In this document: in pieces, positions 57,767 through 64,000 of the stretch
Position numbering within the stretch: the first letter of the stretch is position 1
Layout: each line of letters opens with the position of its first letter
NCBI RefSeq assembly: GCF_028309625.1
Contig: NZ_JAQMHR010000005.1
Location: 1-64,000 of the forward strand
DNA from: Trichococcus sp. K1Tr
GTDB taxonomy: Bacteria > Bacillota > Bacilli > Lactobacillales > Aerococcaceae
DNA: 64,000 nucleotides
Direction of reading: 5' to 3'
Program-made: the position numbers and the translations under genes
Notes under the pieces: generated by a model
Told to the model about the DNA's origin: nothing
The model's input: the letters and a program-made list of their open reading frames with translations, nothing else
Databases searched by the model: none

Positions 57767-58889
57767 TTGGTTCATGGTGATACTGTTTTTGATTATTGGG
57801 GTTGTCAACGGCATCACGCCATATTATAGCCGGTTAGGTACGCCGTTTGGAGTGACCGTTCCGACATCGCATCAAAAGGACCCCTATGTTTTGAAGCTTA
57901 AAAAGGTCTATCTTTATCAAAATATATTCGGGAGTATACTGCTCGCTGCGCCAATCTTTTTCTTCCTTCTCTGGGATGATGAGGAGAAAGTGGAGATGGT
58001 CACCAGCATCTATGTGACGGTCGCGATGTTCGTTTTCATCTTCCTTTCGTTCCTGCTTTACCTGCAGAAACGGAAGCAGCTCCGCAGTTGGAAAACAGCA
58101 AACGACATCAAAATTGAACCGAAAAAAGCCAAAATCGTCATCGATACCGCCTATCAAAAAGATCTGAAGGTGGTCTCCCATTCGGTCTTCGTTTCGGCGC
58201 AATTATTTATCCTGTTGGTGACGGTGGCTGTCACGCTTTATTTCTATGACCTGATACCCGAGCGGTTCCCGGTTCACTGGAACAGCTCGAATGAACCGGA
58301 TCGGATCGTCGATAAAACGTATGTGAATGTATTCATGTTGCCGGCGATACAATTATTGATGATTCCGATGATGTTTTTCAGCCACTATTCCTTCATCAAA
58401 TCGAAACAGAAGATTTCGCCTTATCTGTCCGATCTCTCCAGCAAGCAGAGCAAATTGTTCCGTCAGGCTTGGTCCTATTACTTCCTCGTCGTGACGGTGC
58501 TGACGCAGCTCTTGTTGAGTGGCATCCATTTCTTTTCCTTGTTCTTCGCAGACAAGGGTGCCCAGTGGGTCATCGGCATGACGATTCCGTTCGTGGTCAT
58601 CATAGTTGGGTACAGCGTCTATCTGACTTGGAAGTATGGCCAAGGAGGCGAAAAATTGTTCCTGAATGAAGCGGGTGAACTGCCGGATGAAGTGACGGAA
58701 GCGGACGAAGAGCGCTACTGGAAGTGGGGCGTATGGTATTACAACCCGGAAGATCCATCGATATTTGTCGAAAAACGCTTTGGCATCGGAAGCACGCTGA
58801 ATATAGCCAGATGGCAATCATGGGCGTTCATCGCCGGACTGTTGGCCTTTGTAGTGCTGACGATCGTGCTTTCGTTCGCGATGGAATAG
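57753..58889 (+). CDS. DUF1648 / DUF5808 membrane protein
   Basis: 378 residues with about eight membrane helices. The mid-protein motif LIPERFPVHWNSSNEPDRIVDKT is a DUF1648 signature. The C-terminal part KWGVWYYNPEDPSIFVEKRFGIGSTLN is a DUF5808 signature. Such proteins are linked to GntR regulators of the YtrA/YhcF type in Firmicutes (compare SdpI-like immunity proteins, which share DUF1648). An immunity or envelope-stress role is possible but not shown. Start at ATG 57753 after GGGGAAG; a frame open to 57720 is disfavoured. Confidence 0.82.
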   Translation: MLIFSWFMVILFLIIGVVNGITPYYSRLGTPFGVTVPTSHQKDPYVLKLKKVYLYQNIFGSILLAAPIFFFLLWDDEEKVEMVTSIYVTVAMFVFIFLSFLLYLQKRKQLRSWKTANDIKIEPKKAKIVIDTAYQKDLKVVSHSVFVSAQLFILLVTVAVTLYFYDLIPERFPVHWNSSNEPDRIVDKTYVNVFMLPAIQLLMIPMMFFSHYSFIKSKQKISPYLSDLSSKQSKLFRQAWSYYFLVVTVLTQLLLSGIHFFSLFFADKGAQWVIGMTIPFVVIIVGYSVYLTWKYGQGGEKLFLNEAGELPDEVTEADEERYWKWGVWYYNPEDPSIFVEKRFGIGSTLNIARWQSWAFIAGLLAFVVLTIVLSFAME

Positions 58890-58912
58890 GAATCTGTCTA
58901 AGCAAAGGACAG

Positions 58913-58943
58913 AAGGTTGCATCATTCTGGTGCAGCCTTTTTT
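58913..58943 (+). terminator. Terminator after the GntR/DUF5808 pair
   Basis: AAGGTTGCA pairs with TGCAGCCTT (one G-T), then T6. Confidence 0.8.
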
Positions 58944-58974
58944 GTGATGCCACACTTATAGGAATACAGGATGA

Positions 58975-59366
58975 TGTCCGATAATGTGGAAGAATCGGAC
59001 AAGCGGCAGGCGTCATCTTATGGGGTTGTCCGATAATGCGGAAGAATCGGACAAGCGGCAGGCGTCATCTTATGGGGTTGTCCGATAATGCGGAAGAATC
59101 GGACAAGCGGCAGGCGTCATCTTATGGGGTTGTCCGATTATGCGGAAGAGTCGGACAAGCGGCAGGCGTCATCTTATGGGGTTGTCCGATAATGTGGAAG
59201 AATCGGACAAGCGGCAGGCGTCGTCTTATGGGGTTGTCCGATAATGTGGAAGAATCGGACAAGCGGCAGGCGTCATCTTATGGGGTTGTCCGATTATGCG
59301 GAAGAGTCGGACAAGCGGCAGGCGTCGTCTTATGGGGTTGTCCGATAATGTGGAAGAATCGGACAA
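58975..59366. repeat. Tandem array of a 52-bp palindrome-bearing unit
   Basis: Seven full units and one partial unit start at 58975, 59027, 59079, 59131, 59183, 59235, 59287 and 59339. Each contains TTGTCCGAT and ATCGGACAA as 9-bp arms around 11 bases, then the constant linker GCGGCAGGCGTCATCTTATG. Units differ at only a few positions: GATAATG or GATTATG, AGAATCGG or AGAGTCGG, GTCATC or GTCGTC, TGTGG or TGCGG. The stretch between the DUF5808 gene and gatD otherwise holds only terminators. Confidence 0.95.
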
Positions 59367-59384
59367 CTAGGGCGCTATAACCAA

Positions 59385-59424
59385 AAAAGAGGAGCTGCCC
59401 CATTCCGGGGTAGCTCCTCTTCTT
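59385..59424. terminator. Bidirectional terminator downstream of gatD
   Basis: AAGAGGAGCTGCCCC pairs with GGGG-AGCTCCTCTT (one bulge), with A6 at the left and T-rich sequence at the right. Confidence 0.85.
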
Positions 59425-59428
59425 CGAT

Positions 59429-60091
59429 TTATTTTTCAATCTTTTTGTTATGTTGGGCAATGGCCATATCAACGATGCGGTTAGCCAAGTGGATGTTGCG
59501 GACCAACAAGGGCCCATGGAAATAGGAACAGAAGACATTTTTGTAACGGGCGCCTTCGGTCTTATCTTCCCCGTTGTTGCCCATGCCTTTTTCGACTTTC
59601 CCGAGCGGGCGCATGTTTTCGCCAAGGAAGGTCCGTCCGTTATGGTTTTCGAACCCCTCGTAGGTCTCGTTGAATTCCTCGCTGCGGATCGTGATGTCGC
59701 CGATGAACCGGTTGTTGTCCTGGCTCAATGTATAGTGATCCAGGGCGCTGATGCCGGAAATTTTGTTGCCGGATGCATCCATATAATAGTGGCCCAATAA
59801 TTGGTAACCGCCACAGATGGCCAATACCACGCCATCATTTTCGATGTATTCCTTGATTCCTTCTGCTTTGTCCTGAATGTCTTTGGAGACGATGTACTGT
59901 TCGTAATCCTGGCCTCCTCCGAAAAAGACGAGGTCATATTTTTCTGGATCGAAAGGCTGGTCCAAACTGATGATTTCTGTTTCGAAATCAACGCCTTTTT
60001 CACGGGCACAGTACTGGAGCATCAAGAGATTCCCATTGTCGCCGTATGTGTTCAGCAGGTTGCCGTACAAGTGGCAAATACGTAGTCGCAT
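59429..60091 (-). CDS. gatD: Lipid II isoglutaminyl synthase, glutaminase subunit
   Basis: 220 residues, class I glutamine amidotransferase of the CobB/CobQ type. Frees ammonia from glutamine for amidation of the D-Glu of lipid II stem peptides. LYGNLLNTYGDNGNLLML, the nucleophile Cys in LAICGGYQLLG, ENHNGRTFLG and the His in SYFHGPLLVRN are present. It starts directly after the murT stop (TAAATG), so the two subunits are made together. Confidence 0.96.
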   Translation of the reverse strand: MRLRICHLYGNLLNTYGDNGNLLMLQYCAREKGVDFETEIISLDQPFDPEKYDLVFFGGGQDYEQYIVSKDIQDKAEGIKEYIENDGVVLAICGGYQLLGHYYMDASGNKISGISALDHYTLSQDNNRFIGDITIRSEEFNETYEGFENHNGRTFLGENMRPLGKVEKGMGNNGEDKTEGARYKNVFCSYFHGPLLVRNIHLANRIVDMAIAQHNKKIEK

Positions 60092-61444
60092 TTATTTCAT
60101 CCTTTCCGCTATATAGCCTTGGTTCGCTAGCTCTTTACGGAGTTGCAGCACAGCGGTGTAAGTTGCCATCACATAGATTTTTTTCGTCGGAGCCTTTTTG
60201 AAAGCTTTGATGACATCCGTGATTTCCGGCAAAACTTCCAGTTTTTCTTCCGGAATGCCGGCAACCTTCATGCGTAAAGTCAACTCTTTTTGGCGGATGC
60301 CGCTGACGGTTACTTTCGGGATGTCAAAATCCAAAAACTTCTCGTAATTCCCGTCCCAAATCCAACTGACATCGGTTCCGTCTGCCGGGCGGTCATTCAG
60401 GATCGAGACGACGCTGAACGGTTCTTCTTCGTAATGCAGAAGATCGATGACCTGATTCAGCCCGACCGGATTTTTGATCAGGTTCAGGATGATTTCCTTG
60501 TCTTCGACGGTGATCGTCTCCTGACGCCCGAATTTTTGCTGGGCAGCCGAGAAACCGGCTTGGATCTCTTCCGGAGTCAACCCGAAATGTTTGCCGACTG
60601 AGTAGGCAGCCAAGGCGTTGTATACGTTATAGAGACCGGCGACATTCGTGTGGAACGGATGTCCATCGATTTCAAAGGAAGAACTCTTGTGCGTTAATTT
60701 GTCCACTTTGGTGACAGCATAAGCCAATTCCGGACGTTTGAAATCGCAATGCGGGCAGTAATATTTCCCTAGGTTGCTGTAGGTATTGAATTTGTAGCGC
60801 AAAATGTGTTGGCATTTCGGACAAAGTACGCCGTCCGTGTTGTAATGCGCCAAGGTGTCGCCATCCGGTTCGTGATTGAAACCGAAATAGATTTGTTTGT
60901 TGACCAACTCTTTGGAGTTGAAGATTGGGCTGTCGCCGTTTGCCAGGATGACGGCATCCGGTGCTAAAGCAGCGCCATCGACCATTTTTTGGTAGATTGT
61001 GTAGATTTCGCCGAATCGGTCCATCTGATCGCGGAAAACATTCGTGTTCACGATGACTTTCGGCTTGATGAACTTCGTCACCTTGACCAGGCTGGCTTCA
61101 TCAACCTCAAGGACAGCAAAGGCTCTTTCCTTTTTTACTTTACGCGAATAGCCTTCCAGGAACGAGGAGATGATGCCTTGCTCCATGTTGGCGCCGGTAG
61201 GATTCGTCAAGATATGCGGGTATTTTTGCTGCAGGACATGATAAGTCAACGATGTCGTCAGTGTCTTGCCGTTCGTGCCGGTGATGATGACGACATCAAA
61301 ATTTTCAGAAAGGTGTTGCAACACGTCGGGATCCAATTTGACGGCCAGTTTGCCGGGCAGACTGGTTCCGCCTTTAGTGAATGTCTGAAGACCCCACTGG
61401 GCGATTTTGCCGATATTGATTGCTAGTGAACCGCGGATAGTCAA
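60092..61444 (-). CDS. murT: Lipid II isoglutaminyl synthase, Mur-ligase-like subunit
   Basis: 450 residues from a TTG with AAGGAG 9 bases upstream; this gives the usual N-terminus around TIRGSLAINIGKIAQWGL. Mur ligase central domain with the ATP loop ITGTNGKTLTTSLTYH, a four-Cys zinc insert (LCPKCQH ... YYCPHCD), and a C-terminal DUF1727 domain (EIILNLIKNPVGLNQVIDLL, SWIWDGNYE). It activates D-Glu of lipid II with ATP and receives ammonia from GatD. Amidation is essential for cross-linking in many Gram-positives. The frame stays open 62 codons further upstream but that part looks non-coding. Confidence 0.95.
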   Translation of the reverse strand: MTIRGSLAINIGKIAQWGLQTFTKGGTSLPGKLAVKLDPDVLQHLSENFDVVIITGTNGKTLTTSLTYHVLQQKYPHILTNPTGANMEQGIISSFLEGYSRKVKKERAFAVLEVDEASLVKVTKFIKPKVIVNTNVFRDQMDRFGEIYTIYQKMVDGAALAPDAVILANGDSPIFNSKELVNKQIYFGFNHEPDGDTLAHYNTDGVLCPKCQHILRYKFNTYSNLGKYYCPHCDFKRPELAYAVTKVDKLTHKSSSFEIDGHPFHTNVAGLYNVYNALAAYSVGKHFGLTPEEIQAGFSAAQQKFGRQETITVEDKEIILNLIKNPVGLNQVIDLLHYEEEPFSVVSILNDRPADGTDVSWIWDGNYEKFLDFDIPKVTVSGIRQKELTLRMKVAGIPEEKLEVLPEITDVIKAFKKAPTKKIYVMATYTAVLQLRKELANQGYIAERMK

Positions 61445-61614
61445 ATAAATTCGCTCCTTACTTATGTATCTCTTGCCATCATAGCATATAACAAGGCTTT
61501 TTTCGATAGCGTTAGTATAGCAGAATTTGCCCGGATTGAATATTTTTAGATGCCTCTTCGTGTCAGGAATGGGTGTTCCGATTGCCTCTGGATGGCTGGT
61601 GAGCGTGAATTTTA

Positions 61615-61643
61615 TTGACTTTGGAGCCATTTCCTACTATCAT
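61615..61643 (+). promoter_or_regulatory. Possible tdk promoter
   Basis: -35 TTGACT (61615-61620), 17 bases, -10 TATCAT (61638-61643), giving a leader of about 170 bases. The divergent 61445-61818 stretch shows no gene and no clear riboswitch. Confidence 0.4.
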
Positions 61644-61818
61644 TATACGGGATGTTATTCAGTTTTTTTATCATTCGGTAACCTTGCCGGAGCGGGATGA
61701 TGAAGGTGAGATAATAGCGGGTCGGAAGCAGGATGACACAAGGGCATCCTTTCTTTTTGCAGGAAATTCCGACCGATTGATGAAAAATAGGCAAGACGCT
61801 GTTGGAAAGGTGGACATA

Positions 61819-62391
61819 ATGGCACAGTTATTTTTTAAATATGGGGCGATGAACAGCGGGAAATCGATCGAGATCCTGAAGGTTGCCTACAATTATGAAG
61901 AGCAGAACAAATCGGTGATGATCTTTACGAGCGCGATAGATGACCGTGATGGCGTTGGGTATGTCTCGAGTCGGATCGGATTGAAACGCGAAGCTATTCC
62001 GATTGCGGATGATACGGATGTATTCTTGGAAGTCAGCAAAAATCCGAAAAAGCCGGCCTGCATTTTGATAGATGAATCCCAATTCCTATCCAAAGCGCAT
62101 GTCATCCAACTAGCACGCATCGTGGATGAATTGGCAATCCCGGTGATGGCGTTCGGATTGAAGAATGATTTCCAGAACGAATTGTTCGAAGGCTCCAAAT
62201 ATCTGTTGCTTTACGCGGATAAGATAGAAGAAATCAAAACCATCTGCTGGTACTGTCACAAAAAAGCGATCATGAACATGCGTGTCGTGGACGGAAAACC
62301 AGTATATGCCGGCGAACAAATCCAGATCGGCGGAAACGAATCCTACCTTCCCGTCTGCCGTAACCATTACCACCATCCGCCATTGGCCTAG
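61819..62391 (+). CDS. tdk: Thymidine kinase (type II)
   Basis: 190 residues. Phosphorylates thymidine with ATP in salvage. Walker A is [14 protein letters not shown], the Asp of the Walker B region is in ILIDESQFL, and the lasso region and zinc site are CWYCHKKA ... CRNHYHH. The usual GxMxSGK is AMNSGKS. The ATG at 61819 follows AAGGTGG at 6 bases; the frame is open to 61615 without a site. tdk-prfA-prmC is a common order in Firmicutes, here with 42 bases before prfA. Confidence 0.94.
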   Translation: MAQLFFKYGAMNSGKSIEILKVAYNYEEQNKSVMIFTSAIDDRDGVGYVSSRIGLKREAIPIADDTDVFLEVSKNPKKPACILIDESQFLSKAHVIQLARIVDELAIPVMAFGLKNDFQNELFEGSKYLLLYADKIEEIKTICWYCHKKAIMNMRVVDGKPVYAGEQIQIGGNESYLPVCRNHYHHPPLA

Positions 62392-62433
62392 ATCAGATAA
62401 TCAGAAACAAAAAAAGAGGAGTTTGAAAAAGTT

Positions 62434-63513
62434 ATGTATGATCAATTAGATGCATTCATTATCCGTTATGAAGAGCTTTCCGAATTGTTGAGTGATCCGG
62501 AAGTCCAGGCTGACACAAAACGGTTCTTGGGATTGACCAAAGAAGAAGCAGGGCTGCGCGAGAAAGTCGCGACCTTCAATCGCTATAAAGAGGTGGAAGG
62601 AGAAATCGCCGACACAGAAGAGATGTTGTCAGAAAATTTGGATGATGACATGGCTGCCATGGCCAAAGAGGAATTGAGCGACTTAAAGAAAGAGAAGACC
62701 GTACTTGAAGAGCGCATCAGAGTTCTGTTGCTCCCTACCGATCCGAACGATGACAAAAACATCATCATGGAAATCCGCGGGGCTGCCGGTGGGGATGAAG
62801 CTGCTTTATTCGCTGGGAAGCTGTTCACAATGTACAGCAAATTTGCTGAAAGCCAGGGCTGGCGCGTTGAGGTCATGGATGCGAACATCACCGGTATCGG
62901 CGGCTACAAAGAGATCATCCTGATGATCAGCGGAAACGGTGCCTACTCCAAACTGAAATATGAGAGCGGCGCACATCGTGTCCAACGTGTTCCGGAAACC
63001 GAATCACAAGGGCGTGTGCACACCTCCACGGCTACCGTTGTCGTCTTGCCGGAAGCGGAAGAGGTCGAATTGAACATCGAAGACAAAGACATCCGCACGG
63101 ACATCTATCATGCCAGCGGAGCCGGCGGACAGCACGTCAACAAGACGGCATCAGCGGTCCGATTGACCCACTTGCCGACAGGAATCGCCGTTGCCATGCA
63201 GGATGAGCGTTCCCAAATCAAAAACCGCGAGAAAGCGATGAAAATTTTGCGCACGCGTGTCTACGACAAAATCTCTTCAGATGCACAATCAGAATACGAT
63301 GCGACGCGCAAATCCGCAATCGGGACAGGCGATCGTTCCGAACGGATCCGCACCTACAACTTCCCGCAAAACCGTGTCACGGATCACCGCATCGGCTTGA
63401 CTTTGCAGAAGTTGGATACGATTTTGAGCGGAAAATTGGATGAAATCATCGATGCGTTGATCATGGCAGATCAAACGCAAAAATTGGAGTCCTTGAACAA
63501 TGGGTCAATCTAA
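62434..63513 (+). CDS. prfA: Peptide chain release factor 1
   Basis: 359 residues. Ends translation at UAA and UAG. The codon-recognition tripeptide is PET (in [13 protein letters not shown], near 188), typical of RF1 rather than RF2. The GGQ loop is [20 protein letters not shown], near 230. The Gln of GGQ is methylated by PrmC, encoded by the next gene, which overlaps by 14 bases. AGAGGAG precedes the ATG. Confidence 0.97.
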   Translation: MYDQLDAFIIRYEELSELLSDPEVQADTKRFLGLTKEEAGLREKVATFNRYKEVEGEIADTEEMLSENLDDDMAAMAKEELSDLKKEKTVLEERIRVLLLPTDPNDDKNIIMEIRGAAGGDEAALFAGKLFTMYSKFAESQGWRVEVMDANITGIGGYKEIILMISGNGAYSKLKYESGAHRVQRVPETESQGRVHTSTATVVVLPEAEEVELNIEDKDIRTDIYHASGAGGQHVNKTASAVRLTHLPTGIAVAMQDERSQIKNREKAMKILRTRVYDKISSDAQSEYDATRKSAIGTGDRSERIRTYNFPQNRVTDHRIGLTLQKLDTILSGKLDEIIDALIMADQTQKLESLNNGSI

Positions 63514-64000
63514 GGAGCTCACTTACCAACAAGCATTGCAGAATGGCGCGCTTTTTTTGGAACAAAACGAGAAAAGTCCATTGGCTGCTGAAAGGCTGCT
63601 TTTGGATCGCTTGGGTTGGACGAAGACGGATCTGTTGATGCGTTTTGCAGATCCGATAACGGAGCAGGAATACAAGCAGTATTTCAGCGACATAAATGAG
63701 TATGTCGCGGGCAAACCGATCCAGTACATCGTAGGCGTCGAATGGTTCTACGGCTATCCCTTGAAAGTCACAGAAGCTACCTTGATTCCGCGGCCGGAAA
63801 CGGAGGAGCTCGTGCAACGGGCGCTAAAATGCCTGGAAGGGAAAGGGCCGCAGAAGGTCCTCGACATCGGGACAGGGTCCGGCGCTATAGCCATCGCGAT
63901 GAAAAAAGAACGCCCACAGGATGAAGTGACAGCCACCGACCTTTCTGATGAAGCGTTGGCTGTCGCGAAAGAAAACGCCAAGCAATTGGATGCCGACATC
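63500..64000 (+). CDS. prmC: Peptide chain release factor N5-glutamine methyltransferase (partial, runs off the window)
   Basis: The first 167 residues are visible. An N-terminal helical substrate domain contains [20 protein letters not shown] and [11 protein letters not shown], then the SAM-binding motif [15 protein letters not shown]. The NPPY catalytic motif lies beyond the edge. It methylates the Gln of the RF GGQ motif. The ATG at 63500 lies inside the end of prfA, a coupling typical of this gene pair. Confidence 0.95.
   Translation, partial: MGQSKELTYQQALQNGALFLEQNEKSPLAAERLLLDRLGWTKTDLLMRFADPITEQEYKQYFSDINEYVAGKPIQYIVGVEWFYGYPLKVTEATLIPRPETEELVQRALKCLEGKGPQKVLDIGTGSGAIAIAMKKERPQDEVTATDLSDEALAVAKENAKQLDADI

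Noticed and set aside
58975-59366. CRISPR array
   Set aside because: Whole units including the supposed spacers are repeated, so there are no unique spacers, and no cas gene is near.
59036-59380. 114-codon open frame across the tandem repeats
   Set aside because: The frame is a by-product of a 52-bp period without stops. The protein would be a shifting repeat, there is no ribosome site, and the DNA is better explained as a palindrome array.
61445-61630. 62-codon N-terminal extension of MurT
   Set aside because: The frame is open but the TTG at 61444 has the ribosome site and the family N-terminus; the extension looks like non-coding DNA.
61615-61818. 68-codon N-terminal extension of thymidine kinase
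   Set aside because: No ribosome site; the kinase domain and AAGGTGG point to the ATG at 61819, and the region contains the likely promoter.

Overview
The window reads as chromosomal DNA of a low- to mid-GC Gram-positive bacterium of the order Lactobacillales. The family is probably Carnobacteriaceae, and a Trichococcus-like organism would fit. This placement is inference from gene content: MurT/GatD, a NiaR/NiaX pair, a CcpN-PPDK operon, a GlgBCDAP glycogen operon, LuxS, PTS EIIA proteins, an amidase-free wall gene set, strong AGGAGG ribosome sites and several TTG starts. No rRNA, tRNA, prophage or CRISPR array is seen. The only transposon-related gene is a lone TnpB nuclease near the left end.

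Layout. 1-2.6 kb: the tail of a zinc-ribbon protein, tnpB with a possible omegaRNA tail, yjdM, and an array of four palindromes. 2.6-6.9 kb (minus): ccpN-yqfL-ppdK, a gluconeogenic switch whose promoter carries a CcpN box. 7-15 kb: SNF2 helicase with SWIM finger, split ThrE exporter, YrrS-like protein, an IclR regulator and KDG kinase sharing 17-bp operator-like sites. 15-25 kb: aromatic amino acid biosynthesis in two divergent groups (aroE-aroK-tyrA leftward; aroF-aroB-aroA-aroC-pheA rightward). The rightward group is preceded by an undescribed-looking 49-codon leader peptide packed with Phe, Tyr and Trp, followed by a terminator: a classical ribosome-mediated attenuator. A second folded, non-coding 240-base segment lies between aroF and aroB. 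aroD is not in the window. 25-32.5 kb: NiaR/NiaX with a perfect operator, carbonic anhydrase, an AEC transporter, luxS, an Fe-ADH, cdd, a glyoxalase and an SGNH hydrolase.

32.4-33 kb holds a promoter, a highly folded roughly 225-nt RNA with its own terminator and no convincing ORF, then GC-rich palindromes. 33-36 kb: a DUF4349 lipoprotein, a phosphodiesterase and a MutT. 36-44.7 kb: glgB-C-D-A-P behind a perfect cre site, which suggests CcpA control. 45-50 kb: aspartokinase, a P1B-4 metal ATPase behind a perfect PerR box (PfeT-like), and UppP. 50-58.9 kb: glucose-type EIIA, a flavin reductase, a ring-cleaving dioxygenase-like VOC protein, a lactonase, a lone sorbitol-type EIIA before AI-2E/SppA/RDD membrane proteins, and a GntR regulator with its membrane partner. 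58.9-64 kb: a 52-bp tandem repeat array, murT-gatD, tdk, prfA and the start of prmC.

The common theme is carbon-flow control (CcpN, CcpA/cre, IclR, PTS proteins, glycogen) and amino acid supply. It is combined with an unusual number of small hairpin repeat families in the intergenic spaces: TTGTCSGAT palindromes, CTCCGGCGA palindromes and CCCCGCCAAA hairpins, each found at more than one place. All calls come from reading the sequence; no database search was run.
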